A stretch of 35,756 nt of DNA. Source: an uncultured Bacteroidales bacterium (GTDB taxonomy: Bacteria > Bacteroidota > Bacteroidia > Bacteroidales > Muribaculaceae). Shown piece after piece: positions 1 through 7,579 of this stretch. The position numbers were made by a program, and so were the translations under genes. The stretch covers positions 1 to 35,756 of the forward strand of contig CADBDH010000041.1 of NCBI GenBank assembly GCA_902793405.1. The letters run 5' to 3'. Positions within the stretch are counted from its first letter, which is position 1, and each line of letters opens with the position of its first letter. The notes beneath the pieces were generated by a model. The model searched no databases, was not told the DNA's origin, and was given only the letters and a program-made list of their open reading frames with translations.

Positions 1-1
1 C

Positions 2-733
2 AGCCTCACCAGCTCGACCGTCTATATCAACCGTTACAGCTATCAGAGCGGCAATCCCTACCTGAAGCCCACCTACACCCACAGCCTGGTCTTCAATGCA
101 GCCTACCAGTGGATGAACCTGACGCTGAACTACGCACGCATCAAGGACTCCGAGACGATGTCCACCGAGCCTTATCCCGGTTCCGAGGATCCGCTCGTCA
201 GCCTCGTGCATCCCATCAACAGCAAGGAGAGCTATAACCGACTGACCATCATGCCGTCGCTGAGGCCCGTGTTTGGCTGCTGGCATCCCACATGGACGGC
301 GATTGCCATCTTCCAGAACTATAAGACGCCGACTGCCGACGGCTCCATCCTCACGCTGAACCACCCGTATCTGGGCTTGACATGGAACAACGACATAGAA
401 CTGCCGCACGCCTGGCGCTTAAATGTCATGATGCAATGGACATCACGTGGTGACTACGATAACTTCCGCATCACCAAGAGCAGGTTCTATAGCGGAATCG
501 GAGTGCAGAAGGATATCAGCCTGCAGCACCTTGGCTCACTGACTGTTGACGCACGTTGCATGGACCTGTTCAACACCAGCAAGGCTGGGGCTACCATCTT
601 CGGCCCGCGCGAGTTGACCACCGGCAACCCTGCCCGCCGCACGTTCTTACTTGACCTCACCTGGAAGTTCAACAGTGCAGGCAGCAAGTACCGCGGCACC
701 GGCGCTGGCGAGAAGCAGAAGGCACGTATGTAA
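2..733 (+). CDS. Outer-membrane beta-barrel receptor (OMP_b-brl_3/TonB-dependent type), 3' part
   Basis: The reading frame is open from the first bases of the window, so the gene starts upstream and only the last ~243 residues are visible. The segment is rich in alternating aromatic/polar beta-strands. It has the NPYLKPTYTHSL motif near its start, typical of the C-terminal barrel of Bacteroidetes outer-membrane beta-barrel proteins related to TonB-dependent receptors. The end shows the usual strand-rich stretch (TFLLDLTWKFN) followed by a short polar tail (RGTGAGEKQKARM) common in this family. Such proteins normally carry an N-terminal carboxypeptidase-regulatory-like domain and a plug, which are off-window. 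The substrate is unknown. The downstream lipoprotein begins 29 bases later and may be cotranscribed. Confidence 0.8.
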   Translation, partial: SLTSSTVYINRYSYQSGNPYLKPTYTHSLVFNAAYQWMNLTLNYARIKDSETMSTEPYPGSEDPLVSLVHPINSKESYNRLTIMPSLRPVFGCWHPTWTAIAIFQNYKTPTADGSILTLNHPYLGLTWNNDIELPHAWRLNVMMQWTSRGDYDNFRITKSRFYSGIGVQKDISLQHLGSLTVDARCMDLFNTSKAGATIFGPRELTTGNPARRTFLLDLTWKFNSAGSKYRGTGAGEKQKARM

Positions 734-762
734 TGAAACATTATTAATTTAATAATTACTAG

Positions 763-1086
763 ATGATTATGAAAATGAAAGAGATAGTTATCGCGGTGAT
801 GCTTGTTCTCGTGATAAACCTGGGGTTTGATAGCTGTATCGCCACGCGCGATACAACCAAGATCAACAAAGTGGAAATGGGTATGACCAAGAGTGACATC
901 CAGCACTTGTTGGGAAAACCGCTGTTCAAGAACGCTGACGAGGCAGGTGAGCAGTGGGGCTACCGCAAGGTGGTCGGCGAGGTGATTGATGCCGAGGAAA
1001 TGCTGTTTGTCGTTACCTTTGACAACGGTGGTAACGTTGTTGCCTATCACTCGGCCAAGGAATTCCCGCCGCATCGCCATCCTTGA
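763..1086 (+). CDS. Small SmpA/OmlA (BamE-like) lipoprotein
   Basis: The 107-residue product has a hydrophobic signal segment ending in a lipobox-like FDSC, with Cys25 the probable lipidation site. The mature part contains MGMTKSDIQHLLGKPLF, the signature of the SmpA/OmlA (BamE-like) fold, then a short beta region ending VTFDNGGNVVAYH. In Proteobacteria this fold belongs to the outer-membrane protein assembly machine. In Bacteroidetes many stand-alone copies exist whose role is not established, so the BAM connection is family knowledge only. Three in-frame ATGs occur at 763, 769 and 775; the first is used here but the third is equally possible. It lies just downstream of an outer-membrane barrel gene, which suits an envelope role. 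Confidence 0.7.
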   Translation: MIMKMKEIVIAVMLVLVINLGFDSCIATRDTTKINKVEMGMTKSDIQHLLGKPLFKNADEAGEQWGYRKVVGEVIDAEEMLFVVTFDNGGNVVAYHSAKEFPPHRHP

Positions 1087-1107
1087 CGGCTTTTTAGAGT
1101 GAATGAA

Positions 1108-1138
1108 TTGACAGGAACGATAATTTTCTATAACTTTG
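1108..1138 (+). promoter_or_regulatory. Bacteroidetes-type promoter for the zinc-ribbon/PNPOx gene
   Basis: TTG at 1108-1110 (-33 element) and TAACTTTG at 1131-1138 (-7 element, TAnnTTTG) are separated by 20 bases. Start codon at 1166. Confidence 0.6.
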
Positions 1139-1165
1139 TCGATAGGATAATAGAATTTAGAAACA

Positions 1166-1891
1166 ATGGAACAGAAATTTTGTCAGAGCTGCGGTATGCC
1201 GCTCACCCAGGAATTGCTCGGCACCAATGCCGACGGCACTAAGAACGAGGAGTATTGCATCTATTGCTACAAGGACGGCAAGTTCTTGCAGGACTGCACG
1301 ATGGACGAGATGATCGAACATTGCGCCCAGTTTGTCAACGAGGTCAACAAGGGCTTGCCGCAGCCCATCACCAGGGAGGAATATATCGGCCAGATGAAGA
1401 TGTATTTCCCGCACCTGAAACGTTGGCGCAAGGAGATGACCATCAATGAGGCTATCCCTGAGAATCCTGCCCTTGCGGGCGTTAAAGACCTGATAGCCAA
1501 GATGGCCGACACATTACCCGTCACCTTTATCTCGTCGGTAGATGAGGAGGGTTTCCCCTGCACCAAGGCCATGCTGTCGCCCCGCGTGCGTGAGGGCATC
1601 AAGGTGTTCTATTTTACGACCAATACCTTCTCACTGCGTGTGGCCCATTACAAGGCCAATCCCAAAGCATCCATTTATTTCTGCGATGCCGACGGCTTCA
1701 AGGGCATGATGCTGCGTGGCACGATGGAGGTGTTGACCGATGCTGCCAGCAAAGAGATGATCTGGCGTGAAGGTGACACCGAATACTATCCTGGCGGCGT
1801 TACCGACCCCAACTATTGCGTGCTGAAGTTCACGGCAACCAATGGCCGCTTCTACAGCGACTACTATCCCCGCAGCTTTGTGATTGAATGA
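1166..1891 (+). CDS. Zinc ribbon + pyridoxamine-5'-phosphate-oxidase-like flavoprotein
   Basis: This is a two-domain protein of 241 residues. Residues 1-~75 are a putative zinc-ribbon domain with Cys6-x2-Cys9 and Cys31-x2-Cys34, followed by a conserved KDGKFLQDC...LKRWRKE tail. Residues ~85-241 resemble the PNPOx-like split-barrel (general stress protein 26 group): a strand with VTFISSVDEEGFPCTKAM, then VFYFTTNTFSLRVAHYKANPKASIYF, typical of the FMN-binding half. This group binds flavin or F420-like cofactors; the substrate here is unknown. The gene follows its own promoter and its stop overlaps the start of the CAT-like gene by four bases (ATGA), so the two are probably translationally coupled. 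The zinc ribbon recurs as the C-terminal domain of the GNAT gene at 2609. Confidence 0.8.
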   Translation: MEQKFCQSCGMPLTQELLGTNADGTKNEEYCIYCYKDGKFLQDCTMDEMIEHCAQFVNEVNKGLPQPITREEYIGQMKMYFPHLKRWRKEMTINEAIPENPALAGVKDLIAKMADTLPVTFISSVDEEGFPCTKAMLSPRVREGIKVFYFTTNTFSLRVAHYKANPKASIYFCDADGFKGMMLRGTMEVLTDAASKEMIWREGDTEYYPGGVTDPNYCVLKFTATNGRFYSDYYPRSFVIE

Positions 1892-2505
1892 AACAGGTCG
1901 TCAACCCCAAGGACACCAGCCGGGCCAAGGCGTTTGAACTGTGGATGTCATCACCCATGCCGATGGTGACGCTCACCAAGACCTTTGACGTCACACGGCT
2001 CTGCAGGATCGCCAAGCGAAAAGGGCTGAGTTTCAACATGCTCCTGTGCTGGTGCATCGGCAATGCTGCATCACGGATCGAGGAGTTTTACATGTTGCCC
2101 GAGCACGGGAAACTGTACAAGTATGACCGCTTAGCCATCAATGTAATAGTGAATAATTGCAATGGGGGCATCAACTCTTGCGATGTCCCCTATTGTGATG
2201 ACTTGGAAAAATTCAACAGGGACTATACGGCATTGACTCAGTCGGCAAGCAGTTCGTGTCAGAGCACCTTTGTAGATGATGCCATGGTGATAGGGACATC
2301 GGCGATGACGGCGACTGAACTGGACGGCATCGTCAACCAGTACACCGACCAGTTCAGCAACCCGATGGTGATGTGGGGCCGTTATCGCAAAAAGTGGCTA
2401 AAAGCCACCCTTCCCATCTCGTTCCAGTTCCATCATGTACAGATGGACGGTGGCCATGCGGCACATTTTTTAGAAGAACTGCAAAAGGTCATTAAAAGCA
2501 TATAG
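1888..2505 (+). CDS. Chloramphenicol-acetyltransferase-like (CatA fold) protein
   Basis: The 205-residue length matches the CAT family (about 210-220). The catalytic signature HHVQMDG is at residues 182-188 (His183 being the general base by homology), followed by the usual helix HFLEELQ. The other family landmark, the NPWxSFTS segment that supplies the serine next to the acetyl acceptor site, is not canonical: the matching region reads VIGTSAMTATELDG. The fold and acetyl-CoA chemistry are therefore likely, but resistance to chloramphenicol is not shown, and it may act on another hydroxyl substrate. It overlaps the upstream flavoprotein gene by four bases, which suggests the two act together or at least are made together. 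Confidence 0.75.
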   Translation: MKQVVNPKDTSRAKAFELWMSSPMPMVTLTKTFDVTRLCRIAKRKGLSFNMLLCWCIGNAASRIEEFYMLPEHGKLYKYDRLAINVIVNNCNGGINSCDVPYCDDLEKFNRDYTALTQSASSSCQSTFVDDAMVIGTSAMTATELDGIVNQYTDQFSNPMVMWGRYRKKWLKATLPISFQFHHVQMDGGHAAHFLEELQKVIKSI

Positions 2506-2521
2506 CAGGTACCACAAGCTG

Positions 2522-2553
2522 TTTGGAAGTTTCTGCAACTATCAGTAACTTTG
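2522..2553 (+). promoter_or_regulatory. Bacteroidetes-type promoter for the GNAT/zinc-ribbon gene
   Basis: TTTG at 2522-2525 and TAACTTTG at 2546-2553 with a 20-base spacer match the Bacteroidetes consensus exactly. The gene start is at 2609. Confidence 0.65.
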
Positions 2554-2608
2554 CTGCAGTAAACTAAAAAAGAATATAGAAATACCAAAATGGTTTAAGG
2601 GTTTCATT

Positions 2609-3388
2609 ATGAATATCAGATTAGAACAACCCGGTGACTACCGTGAGGTGGAGAACCTCACCCGTGAGGCTTTTTGGAATGTCTATCGTCCTGGTTGCAC
2701 CGAGCATTACGTGCTCAACCAGTACCGCAGCAATCCCGACTTTGTCCACGAGCTGGACCTTGTGATGGAGGAGGACGGACGCATCATGGGCCACATCATG
2801 TTTTCCAAGGCCGAACTTGTCCTCGACGACGGCACGCGCCGTTCGTCGTGGACATTTGGCCCCATCAGCATCCATCCCGACTACAAGCGCAAGGGCTACG
2901 GCCTTAAGTTGCTGAATTATGCGCTGGAAAAGGCACGTGAAATGGGCATCGGTTTCCTGTGTATGGAGGGCAACATCGACTTCTATCGCCATGCGGGTTT
3001 CGACCTGGCCAGCAAGCTGGGCATCCATTACCATGCCGAGCCGCGTGATGCCGTGGTGCCTTATTTCCTCGCTCAGGAGCTCATCCCCGGCTGGCTGAAA
3101 AGCAACGGCATCATCGAGGCGACTTACCAGCCGCCCCAGGGCTATTTCGTAGCCGATAAGAATCCAGAGGCTTTTGAGGCCTACGAGGCCACATTCCCCA
3201 TTAAGAAGAAAGCCTTGTTGCCAGGCCAGCTTCCTCAGTTCTGCCAAAGTTGTGTCATGCCACTCACTAAGAATGAGGATTGCGGCACGAATGCTGACGG
3301 GAGCACGAACTTTGATTACTGCCAGTACTGTTACAAGGACGGCAAGTTCCTGCAGGACTGCTCAACAAGCAGATGCCTAAGCCGATGA
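2609..3388 (+). CDS. GNAT N-acetyltransferase with a C-terminal zinc ribbon cut short by a frame-shifting deletion
   Basis: Residues 1-~130 form a GNAT acetyltransferase. Motif A is in HPDYKRKGYGLKLLNYALE and motif B in GNIDFYRHAGFD. A linker leads to a zinc ribbon from about residue 210 (CQSCVMPL ... YCQYCYKDGKFLQDC), the same domain that starts the 1166 gene. Just after FLQDC the frame diverges into STSRCLSR and stops. The expected remainder (MPKPMTRDEYVQMMQGFFPMLKRWRK) is present in another frame at 3361-3453. Aligned with the 1166 gene, about 46 bases are missing at ~3361, which breaks the frame. The GNAT domain and all four zinc-binding cysteines remain intact, so the enzyme may still work. 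The acetyl acceptor is unknown. Confidence 0.8.
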   Translation: MNIRLEQPGDYREVENLTREAFWNVYRPGCTEHYVLNQYRSNPDFVHELDLVMEEDGRIMGHIMFSKAELVLDDGTRRSSWTFGPISIHPDYKRKGYGLKLLNYALEKAREMGIGFLCMEGNIDFYRHAGFDLASKLGIHYHAEPRDAVVPYFLAQELIPGWLKSNGIIEATYQPPQGYFVADKNPEAFEAYEATFPIKKKALLPGQLPQFCQSCVMPLTKNEDCGTNADGSTNFDYCQYCYKDGKFLQDCSTSRCLSR

Positions 3389-3453
3389 CAAGGGATGAAT
3401 ACGTCCAGATGATGCAAGGCTTCTTTCCCATGCTGAAACGGTGGAGAAAATGA
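3361..3453 (+). pseudogene. Out-of-frame remnant of the zinc-ribbon domain's C-terminal tail
   Basis: This stretch translates to a segment ending MMQGFFPMLKRWRK-stop, which lines up with QMKMYFPHLKRWRKE in the 1166 protein. It is the lost end of the 2609 gene, displaced by the deletion near 3361. Confidence 0.65.
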
Positions 3454-3542
3454 AACGTTTTTTGTGCATAGGCATTGTGGCATGTGCCGCCTGCTTGACG
3501 GCATGGGCACAGGAGCAGGCAAGGATGCGCAGCAGCGAATGA
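3450..3542 (+). other. Tiny signal-peptide ORF, possibly a truncated secreted protein
   Basis: A 30-codon frame starts at the ATG that overlaps the stop of the zinc-ribbon remnant. It encodes a basic n-region (MKR), a hydrophobic core and a plausible signal-peptidase site (AWA-Q), then ends after nine more residues. This looks like the start of an exported protein whose body has been lost, or a very short exported peptide. I cannot tell which. Confidence 0.3.
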
Positions 3543-3587
3543 AGAATTAGACAACTGTTAAACTTGTGTTAAACCCATTGTTGATAC

Positions 3588-3620
3588 TTGACTCGTCCCT
3601 TAGGGCATACCATACTTTTG
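3588..3620 (+). promoter_or_regulatory. Probable promoter of the MerR-type regulator
   Basis: TACTTTTG at 3613-3620 fits the -7 element. A TTG at 3588-3590 lies 22 bases upstream. The coding start follows at 3646. Confidence 0.5.
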
Positions 3621-3645
3621 TGGTCGCTTAGCAAAATGTCGTACG

Positions 3646-4473
3646 ATGATGAGTAAGAAAACAAAATTAAGAATCGGAGAGTTCTCAAGGCTGATGCAAG
3701 TTACTGTAAAGACTTTGCGTCACTATGAGCAGAAGGGATTACTCCTGCCTGACGAGGTGGACGAGTGGACGGGATATCGCTACTACAGCATCGACCAGAT
3801 GCAGAAACTGCAAGCCATCCGCAATCTGCAACGGCTCGGATTCACACTGGACGAGATTAAGGAATTGTACCAAGACGATTCGCATACCCCCAGCATCCGC
3901 CAACTTGACACGAAGATCAAGGAAACGGAAGCGCGGTTGCAGCAACTGATAGCCCGTCGTGAACGACTGCTCGACTGGAGGAACTCTCGCAAAGAAATGA
4001 AGACAATGGAAAAATTCAGCATTCAGTCATTGCCAGAGATCATTGTGGCAAGTCATCGTGAACAAATCCCTAATTACGCTGCCCTGGGACCTTTGTGTGT
4101 CAATAAAATTGCTCCTGAGATGCAACGCTTGGGCTGCAAGTGCTCGCCTCCGGGTTACTGTTTCACCATCGAGCACAACAAGGAATACAAACCGACAGAC
4201 ATCGACATCGAGTATTGCGAACAGGTCGATGAAATGGGCATCAGCAGCGACATCATCCAGTTTAAACGCCTGCCAGCCATACCCAAGGCGCTCTGCATGA
4301 AGCATATCGGTCCCTATGAGCGTTTCTATGAGTCCTATACCCAAGCCTTCTGTTATTTGGAGGAGCAGGGCTACAAGATCGCTGGCCATCCCCGCACATG
4401 CTACGTTGATGGTGCATGGAATCAGGAAGACCCCGAAAAATGGCTCTCAATCATCCAAATCCCGATAGAATAA
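3646..4473 (+). CDS. MerR-family regulator with GyrI-like effector-binding domain
   Basis: Residues 8-77 are a MerR winged helix-turn-helix (IGEFSRLMQVTVKTLRHYEQKGLL then WTGYRYYSIDQMQKLQAI). Residues ~82-120 are a charged coiled-coil dimerisation helix, and residues ~125-275 are a GyrI-like/AraC effector-binding domain (KHIGPYERFYESYTQAFCYLEEQGY and CYVDGAWNQEDPEKWLSIIQIPI). Proteins of this architecture (BmrR/TipA-like) bind small hydrophobic or cationic molecules and activate efflux or modification genes by twisting the promoter spacer. The target genes are not evident; the surrounding acetyltransferases are candidates by position only. Start could be 3646 or the adjacent ATG at 3649. Confidence 0.85.
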   Translation: MMSKKTKLRIGEFSRLMQVTVKTLRHYEQKGLLLPDEVDEWTGYRYYSIDQMQKLQAIRNLQRLGFTLDEIKELYQDDSHTPSIRQLDTKIKETEARLQQLIARRERLLDWRNSRKEMKTMEKFSIQSLPEIIVASHREQIPNYAALGPLCVNKIAPEMQRLGCKCSPPGYCFTIEHNKEYKPTDIDIEYCEQVDEMGISSDIIQFKRLPAIPKALCMKHIGPYERFYESYTQAFCYLEEQGYKIAGHPRTCYVDGAWNQEDPEKWLSIIQIPIE

Positions 4474-4481
4474 TGATCAGT

Positions 4482-4664
4482 TATGAAGCTGTGTCATAAT
4501 TCGCCTCAGGATTATTGATCGGCCTAACGGCCGAAAATTGAGCAAAATTATTGATAAAAATAAATATGATTTTTTTTGTTTTGATTTTTATACAGATTTT
4601 TGTTTAATTTCTCCATGCGAAGCACGGACATTAATACAGGCTTGAATTATGACACAGCCTCATA
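4482..4664. mobile_element. 183-bp MITE-like element with 21-bp terminal inverted repeats
   Basis: The left end (4482-4502) and right end (4644-4664) are inverted copies matching at 20 of 21 positions and sharing the core GCTGTGTCATAATTC. The interior is AT-rich and noncoding, with a small palindrome (TCGGCC/GGCCGA, 4519-4534). There is no transposase. The shape fits a non-autonomous transposable element or the collapsed ends of an insertion sequence. I see no clear target-site duplication, so the exact ends are uncertain by a few bases. It fills the gap between the MerR gene and the next GNAT and could terminate transcription. Confidence 0.55.
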
Positions 4665-4688
4665 GAAAAGCCAAGCAGAAAACGACAG

Positions 4689-5141
4689 ATGTGTGACTAC
4701 AAGTATAAAACACTGCGAGAGAAGCCCGAGATAATGGAAGAAGCGGCAACTTGGTTCCATTCCAAGTGGCACGTGCCCCGTGAGGCCTATCTTGAATGTA
4801 TGCTGGCTTACCTCAACTGCGATACTGAATATGGGTGGTATTTGTGCCTTGACCAGGACCGGATCATCGGCGGTTTAGGGGTGATTGAAAATGACATCCA
4901 CGACAGGAAGGACTTGGCTCCCAATGTGTGCGCGGTCTATACCGATGAGGATTACCGTTGTCAAGGGATAGCGGGAAGGCTGCTTAATATGGCTGTCGAG
5001 GATTTGAGGACCAAAGGAATCTCTCCGGTTTACCTGTTGACAAACCATACCGGCTTTTATGAGCGATACGGTTGGGAATTCCTCTGTATGGCTCAAGGCG
5101 ATGGTGAACCCTACCTTTCGAGAATGTACATACATCAATGA
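4689..5141 (+). CDS. GNAT-family N-acetyltransferase
   Basis: The 150-residue protein is a single GNAT domain. The acetyl-CoA pyrophosphate-binding motif A is visible in VYTDEDYRCQGIAGRLLNMA, and motif B in LLTNHTGFYERYGWEFL. An N-terminal helix rich in aromatics (EEAATWFHSKWHVP) is like that of Bacteroidales and Firmicutes GNATs of unknown substrate. The ATG at 4689 is followed by MCDYKYKTLR. The gene sits 24 bases after the MITE-like element and immediately precedes a second GNAT, with which it probably shares an mRNA. Confidence 0.75.
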   Translation: MCDYKYKTLREKPEIMEEAATWFHSKWHVPREAYLECMLAYLNCDTEYGWYLCLDQDRIIGGLGVIENDIHDRKDLAPNVCAVYTDEDYRCQGIAGRLLNMAVEDLRTKGISPVYLLTNHTGFYERYGWEFLCMAQGDGEPYLSRMYIHQ

Positions 5142-5150
5142 ATCGTGACA

Positions 5151-5675
5151 ATGATGGAAAATGAGAAAATAGTGTTGCGCCCGTGGCGTGAGAGCGATGC
5201 ACAAGCACTCTATAAGTATGCTTCAGATCCTGATGTGGGACCTCGTGCTGGCTGGCCGCCACACAAAAGCGTAGAAGAGAGCCTGGAGATTATCCGCACG
5301 GTGTTCAATAACGATACTACTTGGGCGATTGTGTGGAAAGGTACAGGCGAAGCAATCGGGGCGATAGGCTATGGGCCCTCGTGCGATTGCAACCTGCCAT
5401 CCCGCGATGGAGAGCCCATCGTGGGCTATTGGGTGGCAAAACCCTATTGGAACCAAGGCATTTGCACCGAGGCTTTGGGACTGATGCTTGACCACATCCG
5501 CAAAACGACTGTAATTCCGTCGCTCATCAGCGGACACTTTGTGGACAATCCTGCTTCAGGCCGAGTGATGGAGAAGTGCGGTTTTGTTCCAACAGGTGAG
5601 ACCTGCATCGATGAGAACCAATACCAAGGAAAGGACAGACCGATTAGGGTGCTGAGGTTGGAATTAGATGTTTGA
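5151..5675 (+). CDS. GNAT-family N-acetyltransferase, RimJ/RimL-like
   Basis: About 174 residues. The opening IVLRPWRESDAQALYKYASDPDV is characteristic of the RimJ/RimL-type GNAT group (Acetyltransf_3). Motif A reads YWVAKPYWNQGICTEALGLML and motif B VDNPASGRVMEKCGFVPTGE. Members acetylate protein N-termini, amino-sugars or antibiotics; the substrate here is not predictable. The frame can be opened by GTG at 5145, or ATG at 5151 or 5154. I chose 5151. It lies nine bases after the stop of the preceding GNAT and is probably in the same operon. Confidence 0.75.
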   Translation: MMENEKIVLRPWRESDAQALYKYASDPDVGPRAGWPPHKSVEESLEIIRTVFNNDTTWAIVWKGTGEAIGAIGYGPSCDCNLPSRDGEPIVGYWVAKPYWNQGICTEALGLMLDHIRKTTVIPSLISGHFVDNPASGRVMEKCGFVPTGETCIDENQYQGKDRPIRVLRLELDV

Positions 5676-5726
5676 TACCCTGTTGCAAACTTTTGAAATA
5701 CAGGCATTTGTACTAGTTGAGTATAT

Positions 5727-6248
5727 ATGGCAATAACCATCGAGAGATTGCAACAGACGTTTAGTGAAGGCGGTGCCCAGGAAATCTACCAAGCAGTGAA
5801 GGCTGAGGGTGATTTTCTGGGTTTCGCCCGTCGCTATGTGTTTGATGAGGATTCCCGAGTGGCGAGGAATGCCCTGTGGGGACTGACCAAGGCCAACGAC
5901 GAGGAGTTGTCCGCATTGCGTGTGATATTGGATGAACTGATTGACTTGGCCATGATGACCGACAACTCATCGGTCAGGCGCTTGACGCTCAACGTCATCG
6001 AGCGTCTGCCGATTGAGGAGGATGATTTGCGGGCGGATTTCCTGGACTTCTGCTTCGAGCATTTATTTAACCCCAATGAATTGCCTGGCATTCAGGCCGT
6101 TTGCGCGAAAGTCGCTTTCGGGATGTGCAAATTCCATCCCGAGTTGATGGATGAGTTGAAGCGCACCCTCGAAGGGATGGAAATCGACTATTACAAGCCC
6201 GCCGTGAAGAGTATCAGGAACAGGATTCTCAGCGGCAAGTACTGTTAA
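5727..6248 (+). CDS. HEAT-repeat-like helical protein of unknown function
   Basis: The 173 residues are almost entirely amphipathic helices arranged in pairs (DEDSRVARNALWGLTKA, DNSSVRRLTLNVIERL, GIQAVCAKVAFGMCKFHPELMDELKRTLEG), which reads like a short alpha-solenoid of HEAT type. There is no signal peptide or membrane helix, so it should be cytoplasmic. Such solenoids usually bind other proteins. It follows the GNAT pair by 51 bases and may be transcribed with them. No specific function is recognised. Confidence 0.6.
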   Translation: MAITIERLQQTFSEGGAQEIYQAVKAEGDFLGFARRYVFDEDSRVARNALWGLTKANDEELSALRVILDELIDLAMMTDNSSVRRLTLNVIERLPIEEDDLRADFLDFCFEHLFNPNELPGIQAVCAKVAFGMCKFHPELMDELKRTLEGMEIDYYKPAVKSIRNRILSGKYC

Positions 6249-6341
6249 ATTGGTTACGTTGAACACACAACCAATGAGACAGCAAAGAGGCTTATCTACA
6301 CAAAATAACCATGAAAATATTTCTAATTTAAAAAATAGGAT

Positions 6342-6349
6342 TAATTTTG
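6342..6349 (+). promoter_or_regulatory. Probable -7 element of the RND efflux operon promoter
   Basis: TAATTTTG fits TAnnTTTG and lies 55 bases before the membrane-fusion-protein start. I do not see a good -33 TTTG upstream, so the call is moderate. Confidence 0.45.
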
Positions 6350-6403
6350 CGCATAAATACAACTAAATATTGACTTTATTTAATCAAAAAAGGATAAATC
6401 ATT

Positions 6404-7576
6404 ATGAACAGAAACACAATCTGGCAATGGATGTGCTTATTCTTGGTATGTTTTTTCGTGGATTCTTGTGGTGTTGATATTCCCAAAGAAAAGCAGTCGT
6501 CCTTTGAGACGATGACCGTGAAAAAATCTGATATAGAAGTACCTGTGAAGTTCAGTGCCAAAATGAAAGGCCAGGCCGATGTGACCATCATGCCCCAGGT
6601 GAGCGGGCAGTTGATGAAGATTTATGTGACCGAGGGTCAACAGGTGAGCAAGGGGCAGGCCCTCTTTGCCATCGATTCTCGCAATGCTCAGCATGAATTG
6701 GAGTCGGCCCGAGCCAACCTTCAGGCGGCCCAAGCCAACCTCCAGGCGGCAATCTCTCAGGCCAACAGCGCCAAACTGGAGTATGAGAGTAACAAAAACC
6801 TGTATGAGAAAAAGATTGTCAGCAATTACATGCTGGAGAGTTCCTTGAACACCTACAAGCAGGCGCAGGCTACCGTCAGCCAGGCAAAGGCATCGGTCAG
6901 CCAGGCACAAGCCGCTGTGAATCGCGCCAAAGTGAACCTCGGCTTCTGCACAATTAAATCTCCCGTATCAGGCGTTATAGGTGAGATTACGGTTTATGCC
7001 GGCGACCAGGTGACTCCGATGACGCAATTGACCATTGTCAGCGGCAACCAGAAGATGGAGGCCGAATTCTCGCTTCCCGAGTCTGTCCTCGAGGCGGGAG
7101 TGTCGTCGGGCTATACCCAGACCGACAAGGCCAGAAACATTGCCAACCTGCCCGACGTGACGTTCGTCATGAAGAACGGTACCGAGTATCCCATCAAGGG
7201 ACGCATCTCGACCTTGACTGGCGTGGTGAACGCTACAACCGGTTCGCTGGCATGCAAAGCCACTTTCCCCAACCCCGATGGTATTTTGTACTCAGGTATT
7301 CAGGGCACTGTTGTGCTGCCCTATAGCCGCCATGATGTGATGGTCATTCCCCAGACTGCTGTCGTGCGTCTGCAGGACAAATCCCTGGTCTACAAGGTGA
7401 AGTCCGACAGCACGGCTACTGCCGTCACCGTGATGACGACCGATGCCGGCAACGGTAAGGATGTCATCGTGACCGAGGGCCTGAATGTCGGCGACCGCAT
7501 CGTGACCGTCGGTGCCAACAATGTGCAGGAAGGACAGCGTGTCCTGTTCCCGGCTGAACCCAAAAAAGAAAAATAA
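6404..7576 (+). CDS. RND efflux periplasmic adaptor (membrane fusion protein)
   Basis: The 390-residue lipoprotein has a lipobox ending at Cys22 (VDSCGVD). Domain order matches AcrA/MexA: a split lipoyl/barrel-sandwich hybrid (QVSGQLMKIYVTEGQQVSKGQALFAID and the later IKSPVSGVIGEITVYAGDQV), an alpha-helical hairpin of alanine/glutamine-rich coiled coil (about residues 100-180), then beta-barrel and membrane-proximal domains. It would link the inner-membrane pump encoded next to the outer-membrane channel encoded after it. The three genes form one operon with 3-base or overlapping junctions. The substrate is unknown. Confidence 0.92.
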   Translation: MNRNTIWQWMCLFLVCFFVDSCGVDIPKEKQSSFETMTVKKSDIEVPVKFSAKMKGQADVTIMPQVSGQLMKIYVTEGQQVSKGQALFAIDSRNAQHELESARANLQAAQANLQAAISQANSAKLEYESNKNLYEKKIVSNYMLESSLNTYKQAQATVSQAKASVSQAQAAVNRAKVNLGFCTIKSPVSGVIGEITVYAGDQVTPMTQLTIVSGNQKMEAEFSLPESVLEAGVSSGYTQTDKARNIANLPDVTFVMKNGTEYPIKGRISTLTGVVNATTGSLACKATFPNPDGILYSGIQGTVVLPYSRHDVMVIPQTAVVRLQDKSLVYKVKSDSTATAVTVMTTDAGNGKDVIVTEGLNVGDRIVTVGANNVQEGQRVLFPAEPKKEK

Positions 7577-7579
7577 ATC

